Shown piece after piece: positions 1 to 5,742 of a DNA stretch of 5,742 nucleotides (position 1 is the stretch's first letter; every line of letters starts with the position of its first letter). Location: assembly GCA_049515175.1 (NCBI GenBank), contig JBEKUI010000277.1:1-5742 (forward strand). The letters run 5' to 3'. Under the pieces are notes generated by a model. That model was given only the letters and a program-made list of their open reading frames with translations, was not told the origin of the DNA and did no database searches. The position numbers and the translations under genes were made by a program. Source of the stretch: JACQNR01 sp049515175 (lineage in GTDB: Bacteria > Acidobacteriota > Terriglobia > UBA7540).

Positions 1-831
1 CGCCGCAGTCAGGCGCGGCTCTTCTGTGGAAGCCTGCACCTGGGGAACAATCGGTGTGTAGGCAACCTCCTTGGGCGGCTCGGGAGTCGCAGGCGGCAAC
101 GTCAGCTTGGGATTCTCCACCGGCGGCGGCAGGTTCTGTAGCGGCAAGGCATACGGCATGTTGGGCGGACGAACCTCCGCCTTGAGCTTGGGCGCCTCCG
201 GTGGCCGCGCGGGAGGGAGCGCTGCCAAGTTAACCTTGGGCACGAGCGGTGGCGGCGCGGGAAGTTGCGGCCCGCGTGCCAGCTTGACCATGTTGGGCAG
301 TGGGAGCGGAACTCTCAGTTCCGGGGGCTTGACCAGTTCGGGCTGAAGAATCGTTTGGATGCGATTGGTGGGGTTGGGCGGATTGGAGATGACCGGCTGG
401 GGAGCGGGGTAGACCAGCCCCCCCTGTTTCGGCGCCGGTGCGGGCGATGAACCCCCGCGTTTGGGCGATCCGCCTCCCGATTTCCCGCCTGGCTTGCCGC
501 CTCCTCTCTGCCCTCCGCCAAGTTCCGGCAAGTTGTAGGTCAGCTTGGTATCGTTGGGCAGCCAGCGCTCGACTTCGTAGAAATGCCGTTCCGGCCGGAA
601 CTTCTGCGGGAGCAGCAGCAGTGCGAAGATTACAATCTCGTGCCCGACAAAGGAATAGAGCAGTCCGCGGCTCGGCAGCCGGCCGCGCGTGGTGGCTGTG
701 AAGTGAGTGTCGTGTCCCTGGGGACCAGCGCCCAGAACGGCCCGCAGGTTGGCCTGGAAGTCTCGAGAAGGTGAAAAAGGCTTCAGCAGTTGGATGGGGT
801 AGGAGTGCTGCGGGATTCCACTTTCAGCCAA
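1..831 (-). CDS. TonB-like proline-rich energy transducer, 3' end cut by window edge
   Basis: An open frame of 277 codons reaches the left edge without a stop. Residues 1-56 are cytoplasmic. One membrane helix covers about residues 57-74 and contains S60-F-V-G-H64, the SxxxH motif that in TonB helices contacts ExbB/ExbD and responds to the proton-motive force. After a short charged stretch come a Gly-rich linker (about 104-125) and a long Pro-rich region (about 130-277) typical of TonB periplasmic spacers, with repeated Lys-Leu/Pro and PPE/PPN units. The C-terminal beta domain that would confirm TonB lies outside the window. The start is inferred as TTG at 829-831: it has AGGA seven bases upstream, the frame is closed by TAG at 877-879, and no ATG or GTG lies between. 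It follows the tadG-like gene on the same strand after 142 bp, so read-through is possible; I saw no convincing promoter of its own. It could instead be a non-TonB Pro-rich anchored protein, but SxxxH in the helix argues for TonB. Confidence 0.75.
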   Translation of the reverse strand, partial: MAESGIPQHSYPIQLLKPFSPSRDFQANLRAVLGAGPQGHDTHFTATTRGRLPSRGLLYSFVGHEIVIFALLLLPQKFRPERHFYEVERWLPNDTKLTYNLPELGGGQRGGGKPGGKSGGGSPKRGGSSPAPAPKQGGLVYPAPQPVISNPPNPTNRIQTILQPELVKPPELRVPLPLPNMVKLARGPQLPAPPPLVPKVNLAALPPARPPEAPKLKAEVRPPNMPYALPLQNLPPPVENPKLTLPPATPEPPKEVAYTPIVPQVQASTEEPRLTAA

Positions 832-864
832 TTCGACATCCTGTTTCTCTGGCGCAGCGAATAC

Positions 865-963
865 TGTAGCGCAGGTCTATGACCGGCGTAGTCTTTCCAC
901 GGCTTGCTTTAGCGGTGAACTTTAGGTCGCCACTCCTGTGTCGGCCTGAAGGCCGACGCTACA
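865..963. repeat. Palindromic REP-like intergenic element
   Basis: A 99-bp segment fills most of the gap between the tadG-like and TonB-like genes. It is bounded by 7-bp terminal inverted repeats, TGTAGCG at 865-871 and CGCTACA at 957-963. At the right end is a strong hairpin, GTCGGCCT/AGGCCGAC (940-957), and near the left end a small one, GGTC-TAT-GACC (874-884). The ends and hairpins resemble dispersed REP/MITE-type repeats; I recall similar GTAGCG-ended palindromes from acidobacterial intergenic DNA, but this was not checked. Only one copy is in the window. It has no coding capacity. Confidence 0.5.
940..957 (-). other. Perfect 8-bp stem-loop downstream of the tadG-like gene
   Basis: GTCGGCCT and AGGCCGAC are exact reverse complements with a two-base centre (in RNA probably a 7-bp stem with a 4-base loop). 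It begins 17 bases after the tadG-like stop at 974. No T-run follows on the minus strand, so it is not a classical intrinsic terminator. It could stabilise the 3' end of the upstream message or reduce read-through into the TonB-like gene. It is also the right-hand hairpin of the REP-like element. Confidence 0.55.
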
Positions 964-973
964 TCGAGCGTTC

Positions 974-2611
974 TCAGCGAACTAACGACGCTCTCAAGAC
1001 TTTCTGCAAATTGTACGGATCGAGCACCATTTTGATACAAGGGGTCCCATGCTGGAGCAACTGGTCGGCAATAATCATTCCGATGACGTAAGTGGACGAA
1101 CAGGAATTGCCCCCAAAGTCGAACGATGCATTGTAGTCGGCGGGCGGGTCTCCACACCCAACACCCGTTCCGGCGGCATTGCACTGATGAAAGTATAGCG
1201 AGCCTGCCAGCAGGAACTGACCTCCACCACTCCACGAGCCCGCCCCATTGGTTGCCCGGTTCTGGAAAAACAACATCCCGCGGGCTGGTGTGATGCTTCC
1301 GTCTGGGTTGGTGTCCACTTGACCGTAAGGTCCCGTACACGGACCAAGCAAGACGTTTCCATTAATCGTGGCTGGCAGGCCGATCCTTGGGTCGGCCGGG
1401 TTCCCGCCAGGACACGGCGCAAGAGTAGTATCGAAAGCATCGGTTATCGTGCCGCCAGAATTTGCCGCGGTCGAGACCGAGGCGGAAGTTGCAAAATAAA
1501 ACGTCGTCCCGCCGCTACCGTCTCCCACCGCTGTGCTGGGCCGGACGACTGAGTTGGAGTCCAAACTCAGGCCCTTGGGTCCACCGAGGTAATACAGCCC
1601 GGGGTCGAAGATCGCTGTCTCGCCCTTTACTTGTATCCCGTTTGGATAATTCCCTCCAGAGTACCGGGTGCAGCCTCCTGCGTCCGGGCAGCCAGTGCCA
1701 GGGTTGTGGTAGGGGACGTGCACGCCATTTACGAGGGGGGCGCCCTGAGGCGGCGGCGCATCCACCAGCGCGAAGGGATCCGAGATCGAGCGGTGGGGCG
1801 AAACGTACGTCCCAGTTGTTCCCGAGCTAAACACAAATGGCGGAGAGGTTGGGCCACCAGTAACTCCGAAATCACTCCCCGTGAAGTTAGGTCCGCCTTG
1901 AGACAAGTCAATTACCGGGTTCCCATTGGCGCATGGAGCTGTAGCGTTAATGGAGTTCACTTGGACACTTTGGGAAGGTCCGCCGAGGATGCAGATCTTG
2001 CAGACTGTACCGGTGCCTTTGACCTGAAGTGTACATGGCCGGCTGGGGTCGAGGATGATCAACGGGATGGGAATCGTGGTGAGCGTCAATCCGCAAATGG
2101 CCTGCGCGTGGACGTCCTGAGTGAGATTTCCCGTAATCAGCGGCGAGAAGAACACTTTGACGCGGTCGGTCAGATCCACGCGCAAAAACCGTACCGGCGC
2201 AAGGCTCGTGGGCGGCAGGATGGAGGGGTCGTAGCCTGCAGGCGCTCCCGGGAAGCTCACGGACACCGCGCTGGAGGGTGTATTCGCCGTCAGTCCCGAG
2301 CCGTTGTAACCATTCAATGCCGCGTACTTGCACGGTGTGGCGGTGGGGGAGCCGGCGCAATCAAACGCCGTTCCGGATGTAAAGCCCTGCGTGCCGGTGG
2401 GGAAGAGGACGTTCATGATCCCGGCCTGGCAGGCCGCGTCAGCGGCCCCCTGGGCCATCTGGCGATGGAACCAGAGATTGGTCATATCCACCGCGAAGCC
2501 GACGAACCCCAGCAGGAACACCGCGAGGGCGATCACCACCAGGATCGTGATTTGCCCGCGGTCACTCACGCGCTGACGGTTCCACCGATTCTTCCGCTTT
2601 GCTCTTCGCAT
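974..2611 (-). CDS. TadG-like Flp pilus-assembly/surface protein (Tad N-terminal domain, no VWA)
   Basis: The product has 545 residues. A basic N-terminus (1-19) is followed by one membrane helix (about 21-41) and the pattern AVD42 ... R50 ... QGAAD58AACQAG, which matches the N-terminal domain of putative Flp pilus TadE/G-like proteins. The rest should be outside the inner membrane. About residues 60-175 resemble the usual TadG stalk, with LRVDLTDRVKVFFSPL near 143-158. From about 180 the chain turns into a Gly/Ser/Asn/Pro-rich region beginning PIPLIILDPS and ending with GMLFFQNR (445-452), a GGGQFLLAGSLYF stretch and VIGMIIADQL, a pattern I associate with beta-rich surface domains of TadG-like proteins. 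No MIDAS (DxSxS) motif or von Willebrand domain is seen. There are 16 cysteines, including C204-K-I-C207, suggesting disulfides. Start: GAGGAA lies eight bases before the ATG. It sits 68 bp after the second TadE-like gene, probably in the same operon. Exact role (pilus biogenesis or adhesion) is not resolved. Confidence 0.8.
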   Translation of the reverse strand: MRRAKRKNRWNRQRVSDRGQITILVVIALAVFLLGFVGFAVDMTNLWFHRQMAQGAADAACQAGIMNVLFPTGTQGFTSGTAFDCAGSPTATPCKYAALNGYNGSGLTANTPSSAVSVSFPGAPAGYDPSILPPTSLAPVRFLRVDLTDRVKVFFSPLITGNLTQDVHAQAICGLTLTTIPIPLIILDPSRPCTLQVKGTGTVCKICILGGPSQSVQVNSINATAPCANGNPVIDLSQGGPNFTGSDFGVTGGPTSPPFVFSSGTTGTYVSPHRSISDPFALVDAPPPQGAPLVNGVHVPYHNPGTGCPDAGGCTRYSGGNYPNGIQVKGETAIFDPGLYYLGGPKGLSLDSNSVVRPSTAVGDGSGGTTFYFATSASVSTAANSGGTITDAFDTTLAPCPGGNPADPRIGLPATINGNVLLGPCTGPYGQVDTNPDGSITPARGMLFFQNRATNGAGSWSGGGQFLLAGSLYFHQCNAAGTGVGCGDPPADYNASFDFGGNSCSSTYVIGMIIADQLLQHGTPCIKMVLDPYNLQKVLRASLVR

Positions 2612-2679
2612 ATCGAAAGTTCCTCAACCTGCCCCGCCCGGCAACCGGACTTCTTGCTGGCCGGTGTTCTTTGCGACAA

Positions 2680-3165
2680 TCAGAAAACGATTCTTCCCTC
2701 CGACGCCGCCCTGAGGGTTGGTTTAAGGTTCAAGGCCGTGTAAGGAACGAAAGTGTAGGCAACCTCGACCCGCACCTTATCGCCTGCTTTGTTTCCGGTC
2801 GGATCAGCCACCGAGACTCCGTCCGGGTAAGTCACCGAGACGCTGATGGCGGACATGTCGTGAAAGGTAAGGTTGGCATAGTCCTTGACGTAACTCTCGA
2901 CGGCGAGCGTGTTGCCGGGCGCGGGCCCGCTCTGGAAGCCACTGGTGTTGTAACTCCCATGCACAATGGCGTAGCGCACTCCCTCTTTGGCAGCGTCGGA
3001 GAGCACGTTCATCGTGTGCACGATCATGATCAGTTCCCACATCCCAAAAATCACGAACATGATGACCATGATGGAAAGGATGAATTCAATTTGCACGGCG
3101 CCGCGATTCCCGCGGCTCAACCTGCCGAAGCGGCGCGATTGGTTTTGGCGCAGGATTGATTTCAT
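2680..3165 (-). CDS. TadE-like minor pseudopilin (second of two)
   Basis: The 161-residue product has a basic leader (1-21), then G22-AVQIE27 followed by a membrane helix (about 27-48). Glycine followed by glutamate at the fifth position is the pattern of prepilin-peptidase sites in TadE/TadF pseudopilins, so cleavage after G22 is a reasonable inference. The segment MNVLSDAAKEGVRYAIVHG (52-70) is the conserved TadE stretch just after the helix. The C-terminal part has alternating beta-like strands (VSVTYPDG, VRVEVAYTFVP) and ends LRAASEGRIVF, like the TadE C-terminus. There is no cysteine, in contrast to both flanking Tad-like genes. GAGG lies five bases before the ATG. Only 7 bp separate it from the preceding tadE-like stop, so the two are almost certainly cotranscribed and perhaps translationally coupled. 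Length is normal for the family. It could equally be called TadF-like. Confidence 0.85.
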   Translation of the reverse strand: MKSILRQNQSRRFGRLSRGNRGAVQIEFILSIMVIMFVIFGMWELIMIVHTMNVLSDAAKEGVRYAIVHGSYNTSGFQSGPAPGNTLAVESYVKDYANLTFHDMSAISVSVTYPDGVSVADPTGNKAGDKVRVEVAYTFVPYTALNLKPTLRAASEGRIVF

Positions 3166-3172
3166 AGTCGCC

Positions 3173-3769
3173 TCAGTTCATCTCCCGCATCGACACCTGG
3201 CGATGCATGGTCAGGTTTGGGATCAAGACCAGGCTGATGGGCCCGCCCGGAGTCGGCAGTTGGAACGCCGGGAGAATGGGCGTCAGAACATAAGTCACAT
3301 CGACGCGACCTAAGACAAAGTTCGGAGCCTCGGGGTCAGATGCGGGCGTGTACGCAGGACCCCCGTACTGGCTGCAATTCGCCTTCTGACTGGAGCCACT
3401 ACCCGAAAACCCCAGCGTCGAACTGCACACCTGAACGCCTCCCCCGGTTGCAAAGTTGCTGAGGAAGCTCATGTCCTGGAAGACCAGAGTGCAGACATAG
3501 AGGGCGGTGCTCGATGTAGCGGTGGGACAGGACCCTCCGGTTGGCCCGACCGGGGGAAGCTGTGGCGAGGCAGGGGTTGACCCGCCTATAATCGCGTATT
3601 GCACACCGCTACGGGGGGCGGCGGCCATGTTCACGGCAACGTAAAAGAAATATCCAAAGTTGATGGCGTTGAAGGCGATGAGCAGCAAGATGGGCAGCAG
3701 CAAGGCAGTCTCGATCATGCTCTGCCCGTGCGTCTGACGGAGGGAACTAGAAATGGTCATCCGCCTCAT
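3173..3769 (-). CDS. TadE-like minor pseudopilin (first gene of the operon)
   Basis: The product has 198 residues from the chosen ATG. A short basic leader ends at G15; the next residues QSMIE20 place glutamate at the fifth position, the prepilin-peptidase pattern, followed by a membrane helix (about 21-44). RSGVQYAIIGG (about 53-63) is the TadE-type segment after the helix. The outer part is Gly/Ser/Pro-rich, has four cysteines (near 80, 91, 115 and 130), and closes with a VDVTYVLTPILPAF strand pair and MHRQVSMREMN, a TadE-like C-terminus. The frame is open back to an ATG at 3904, but I chose 3769 because AAGGAG lies eight bases upstream and a near-consensus promoter would begin transcription near 3821, inside the longer version. 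ATGs at 3829 and 3799 have no comparable Shine-Dalgarno. It leads the Tad-like operon. Confidence 0.85.
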   Translation of the reverse strand: MRRMTISSSLRQTHGQSMIETALLLPILLLIAFNAINFGYFFYVAVNMAAAPRSGVQYAIIGGSTPASPQLPPVGPTGGSCPTATSSTALYVCTLVFQDMSFLSNFATGGGVQVCSSTLGFSGSGSSQKANCSQYGGPAYTPASDPEAPNFVLGRVDVTYVLTPILPAFQLPTPGGPISLVLIPNLTMHRQVSMREMN

Positions 3770-3777
3770 GCTGGTTT

Positions 3778-3783
3778 CTCCTT
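3778..3783 (-). promoter_or_regulatory. Shine-Dalgarno AAGGAG deciding the 3769 start
   Basis: AAGGAG on the minus strand lies eight bases before the ATG at 3767-3769. It is the best ribosome-binding match among the in-frame candidates (3904, 3829, 3799, 3769) and supports the shorter product. Confidence 0.7.
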
Positions 3784-3827
3784 GCTCCTGGTCAGCCATC
3801 GCCGGCCCGTGCCCGCCCCGTCCACTC

Positions 3828-3856
3828 ATTGTAGATTCCAGTGCGGGCCTTGTCAA
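3828..3856 (-). promoter_or_regulatory. Near-consensus sigma-70-type promoter of the tad-like operon
   Basis: On the minus strand the -35 box is TTGACA (3851-3856, perfect match) and the -10 box is TACAAT (3828-3833, one mismatch to TATAAT), separated by exactly 17 bases. Transcription would start near 3821, giving a 5' leader of about 50 bases before the 3769 ATG. The match is strong enough to suggest that the operon does not depend on sigma-54 from this promoter. It is a prediction from sequence only. Confidence 0.7.
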
Positions 3857-4211
3857 GGGCGTGTACCGCGTGGGCAACGCCACCACCCTCCCCCGCGACC
3901 CCATATGCCCTGAATAAGAGATAGTGCCATTCCTCCATCCAACAAAAGTCCTATCGCGCGCTCGCCGGGAGCAGGTTACGCACCCAATGATTTAGGCAAG
4001 TGACGCTCCAAAGTTCCCCCTACCCGACGTCATCAAGTCCCTGCAGGATGTCGGCCCCATGATGTCTCTCCCACCTGGTCCTGATGGTCGCCGCGTCGTG
4101 TTCTGTGCAAGTTAGATATGTGTTCGATTTTGGTCAACGAGTAGTGCGCTTCGACCCGAAAAGGCATCTCCATGGGACCAATTCTCGCATGTGAAGGTTA
4201 TGAGCATAGTC

Positions 4212-4231
4212 ATGTGCAACCATTTGCACAT
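4212..4231. promoter_or_regulatory. Perfect inverted repeat 1, 8-bp arms with 4-bp spacer (candidate operator)
   Basis: ATGTGCAA, spacer CCAT, then TTGCACAT: an exact 20-bp dyad. The arms contain GTGCAA/TTGCAC, reminiscent of, but not equal to, NtrC-type enhancer arms (TGCAC/GTGCA), and the spacing differs. Centred about 234 bp upstream of the activator ATG, a distance typical of enhancer-like activator sites. No T-run follows, so a terminator is unlikely. Confidence 0.5.
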
Positions 4232-4262
4232 TGCGCTATCACGATGAAATGTCTGCAATGGT

Positions 4263-4291
4263 CACCTGACTGTGGCGTAACAAGTCAGGTG
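4263..4291. promoter_or_regulatory. Perfect inverted repeat 2, 9-bp arms with 11-bp spacer (candidate operator or hairpin)
   Basis: CACCTGACT at 4263-4271 and AGTCAGGTG at 4283-4291 are exact reverse complements. The centre-to-arm distance suits a dimeric DNA-binding protein, and the arms could also pair in RNA. It lies between inverted repeats 1 and 3 and is unrelated to them in sequence. Confidence 0.5.
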
Positions 4292-4299
4292 CTGTGCCG

Positions 4300-4319
4300 A
4301 ATGGCACCACTGTGCCATT
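4300..4319. promoter_or_regulatory. Perfect inverted repeat 3, 8-bp arms with 4-bp spacer (candidate operator)
   Basis: AATGGCAC, spacer CACT, then GTGCCATT: an exact 20-bp dyad with the same arm and spacer lengths as repeat 1. It abuts and slightly overlaps the possible -35 box at 4318-4323, a position at which a bound protein would control that promoter. Confidence 0.5.
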
Positions 4320-4347
4320 GATTTCTATTGATTTGGAAATTTAGATT
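4318..4347 (+). promoter_or_regulatory. Possible promoter of the sigma-54 activator gene
   Basis: TTGATT (4318-4323) and TAGATT (4342-4347) are separated by 18 bases in an A+T-rich stretch. The start would be near 4354, leaving a leader of about 100 bases. The octamer ATTGATTT occurs twice, at 4317-4324 and 4327-4334, one helical turn apart, so a second register of the -35 box is possible. The match is moderate. Confidence 0.35.
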
Positions 4348-4455
4348 ACAGTAGTGTATCCAACTGGGCACACACTCCAAGCGTCCGTGCCTGGGTTTTC
4401 AGGGATACCACAAATTACTCAGTAGCGTCGTGTCGACGGTCCGTACGAGAAACTG

Positions 4456-5742
4456 ATGATTCAGAGCGATTCCAAACTGAAGCGTATCCTCATCGTCGAT
4501 TCGAGCGAGCGTTTCAGTCTCGTGCTACGGCGCGTCCTTGGGACGGAGTACTCGGTGGGGTATGTCCCAACTATAGGCCAGGGGATCGCCCGCCTGGGTG
4601 AGGGGGACATTGACTTGGTTCTCCTGAACTGGGACTGGCCAGGCCCCGTGGTCGCCACCGCGGAGGAGAGGGAAGAATTACTCAAGGCAGCGGAAGGCCT
4701 GACGGTTCCGGTGCCCGTGGTCGCCATGACGGGAGATGGCCGGCGCGAAACCGCCATGGAGATCATCAAGCAGGGAGCCTATGACTTTTTCGTCCAGCCG
4801 CTCGATGTTTTGGAACTTAAGCTGGTGATCGACCACGCCCACCGCCTGGTCGGTCTGGCGCGTGATTTGGAAGAGGCGCGGGGACTGGTGTCGTTTAGCC
4901 ACCTCGGGGGGCTGGTTGGAAACAGCAAGCCGATGCAGCGCATTTACGACCTGACTTCCAAGGTGGCCGGGGTCTCGACCACAGTGCTTCTGCGAGGCGA
5001 GAGCGGGACGGGCAAGGAAGTCGTGGCCCGCGCGATCCATCGCCTTAGCCCCCGTTCCGGGAAACACTTCATGGCCTTTTCCCCGTCGGCGTTGCCTGAG
5101 ACGCTGATCGAAGACGAGTTCTTTGGTCATGAAAAGGGAGCCTTCACAGGGGCGCAGCAGATGCGCCGTGGCCGTTTTGAAGAAGCGCAGGGCGGTACGG
5201 TTTTCATGGACGAGATTGGCGACTTGTCATTGCCCATGCAAGCCAAGCTCCTGCGCGTGCTGCAGGAGCGCTGCTTCGAGCGGCTGGGGTCGAGCACGCC
5301 CGTGCAGGTTGACATCCGCCTGATCTGCGCCACGAATCGTGACCTGGAGAAGATGGTGCAGGAAGGCACCTTCCGCCAAGACCTCTACTTTCGCATCTCG
5401 GTGTTCCGGATCGATCTGCCGCCGCTGCGCGAGCGGCGGGACGACATCCCTCTGCTGGCGGATTTCTTCTGCCGTCATTTTGCCGACATTCACAAGAAGA
5501 GCATCCGGGGATTCACCCCCGGATATATCAGCGCGCTGGTGCGGCACGATTGGCCGGGCAACGTCCGTGAGCTGCAGAACGTGATCGAGAGGAGTCTGAT
5601 TCTCAGCGACGGGCCGCAGCTCGCGGTTCAGGACCTCCCGCCGGAGTTCAAGAATTTGGCGGTGTCCGGCGAGATCCCGGCGGGTTCGTTTCATGAGGCG
5701 CTGCGGTACTTTAAGCGCGAGTTGGTTCTGGGCGCGTTACGC
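4456..5742 (+). CDS. Sigma-54-dependent activator with degenerate receiver domain, 3' end cut by window edge
   Basis: The visible 429 residues form an NtrC-type enhancer-binding protein. Residues 8-130 are a receiver fold (ILIVDSS, DIDLVLLNWDWPG, VVAMTG, AYDFFVQPL) with non-canonical key residues: N58 at the phosphoacceptor position, S16 for the second acidic residue, Q114 for the conserved lysine; T92 is kept. Residues 152-385 are the AAA+ domain: Walker A GESGTGKE (181-188), GAFTGA (228-233) that contacts sigma-54, Walker B VFMDEI (249-254; D252, E253), arginine fingers R307 and R313 in FRQDLYFR, and sensor II in WPGNVREL (366-373). The usual NCAA before GAFTGA reads SPSA (209-212). The Fis-type helix-turn-helix expected after about 430 is outside the window. 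Start: an in-frame TAG at 4423-4425 precedes, and ATG 4456 is the first start; its ribosome site (GAGAAA) is weak. It is divergent from the tad-like operon, so regulation of that operon or of itself is plausible but unproven. Confidence 0.9.
   Translation, partial: MIQSDSKLKRILIVDSSERFSLVLRRVLGTEYSVGYVPTIGQGIARLGEGDIDLVLLNWDWPGPVVATAEEREELLKAAEGLTVPVPVVAMTGDGRRETAMEIIKQGAYDFFVQPLDVLELKLVIDHAHRLVGLARDLEEARGLVSFSHLGGLVGNSKPMQRIYDLTSKVAGVSTTVLLRGESGTGKEVVARAIHRLSPRSGKHFMAFSPSALPETLIEDEFFGHEKGAFTGAQQMRRGRFEEAQGGTVFMDEIGDLSLPMQAKLLRVLQERCFERLGSSTPVQVDIRLICATNRDLEKMVQEGTFRQDLYFRISVFRIDLPPLRERRDDIPLLADFFCRHFADIHKKSIRGFTPGYISALVRHDWPGNVRELQNVIERSLILSDGPQLAVQDLPPEFKNLAVSGEIPAGSFHEALRYFKRELVLGALR

Larger units (their letters stand above)
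3770..4455. other. Non-coding divergent intergenic region
   Basis: About 690 bases lie between the leftward tad-like operon and the rightward sigma-54 activator. The left part holds the operon's leader and promoter. From 3860 to about 4200 I see no convincing gene, RNA or repeat; only very short open frames occur, without good ribosome-binding sites. From 4212 to 4347 there are three perfect inverted repeats and a possible promoter for the activator. The A+T content rises around 4317-4360 relative to the coding DNA, as expected of a promoter. Confidence 0.7.

Noticed and set aside
71..346. Gly/Ser-rich plus-strand open frame
   Set aside because: It is the complement of the Pro-rich TonB-like coding region, whose CCN codons read as GGN on the other strand.
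940..957. Rho-independent terminator after the tadG-like gene
   Set aside because: The stem is strong but no T-run follows on the minus strand, and the hairpin is part of the repeat element.
1631..2743. 370-codon plus-strand open frame
   Set aside because: Antisense to the well-supported tadG-like gene, very Arg-rich, no domain pattern; a shadow of GC-rich codon use.
2599..3159. 186-codon plus-strand open frame
   Set aside because: Antisense to the second tadE-like gene, which has clear family motifs and a ribosome-binding site.
3915..3935. Minus-strand TGGCAC resembling a sigma-54 -24 element upstream of the tad-like operon
   Set aside because: No GC at the -12 position; the strong sigma-70-type promoter is nearer the gene.
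4084..4194. 36-codon plus-strand open frame in the intergenic region
   Set aside because: No Shine-Dalgarno, no recognisable motif, and short enough to arise by chance.
4302..4316. Possible sigma-54 -24/-12 promoter (TGGCAC followed by TGCC)
   Set aside because: The GG-to-GC spacing is 9 instead of the required 10, and the sequence is better explained as part of a perfect dyad.
4678..5130. 150-codon minus-strand open frame
   Set aside because: Antisense to the receiver and AAA+ coding region of the sigma-54 activator.

Overview
The window reads as a GC-rich chromosomal segment from a soil-type bacterium, most likely an acidobacterium. That placement rests on family resemblance from memory: a TadE-TadE-TadG-like trio whose TadG carries a repeat-rich extracellular part instead of a von Willebrand domain, a proline-rich TonB-like protein, and an NtrC-type sigma-54 activator. 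No sequence search was run, so the taxonomy is inference.

Layout. Four genes run leftward on the minus strand. From right to left they are a TadE-like minor pseudopilin (3173-3769), a second TadE-like protein 7 bp downstream (2680-3165), a TadG-like surface protein 68 bp further (974-2611), and, after 142 bp holding a palindromic repeat element (865-963), a TonB-like inner-membrane protein that runs off the left edge (1-831). A near-consensus sigma-70 promoter (TTGACA, 17 bp, TACAAT) sits just upstream of the first gene and fixes its start. About 690 bp of non-coding DNA separates this group from a rightward gene (4456 to the right edge) for a sigma-54-dependent AAA+ activator that is cut before its DNA-binding domain.

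How they may work together. The three Tad-like proteins would be anchored by N-terminal membrane helices and expose their C-termini outside the inner membrane, as minor pilins or as a surface structure. No pilus motor, secretin, prepilin peptidase or major pilin gene lies in the window. The TonB-like protein would link the proton-motive force to an outer-membrane partner, and whether it serves the Tad-like products is unknown. The divergent activator is a candidate local regulator. It is unusual: its receiver domain has lost the phosphorylatable aspartate and the conserved lysine, and its AAA+ domain lacks the asparagine of the 'glutamate switch'. Three perfect inverted repeats lie within 110 bp upstream of it and are the strongest unexplained non-coding signal.
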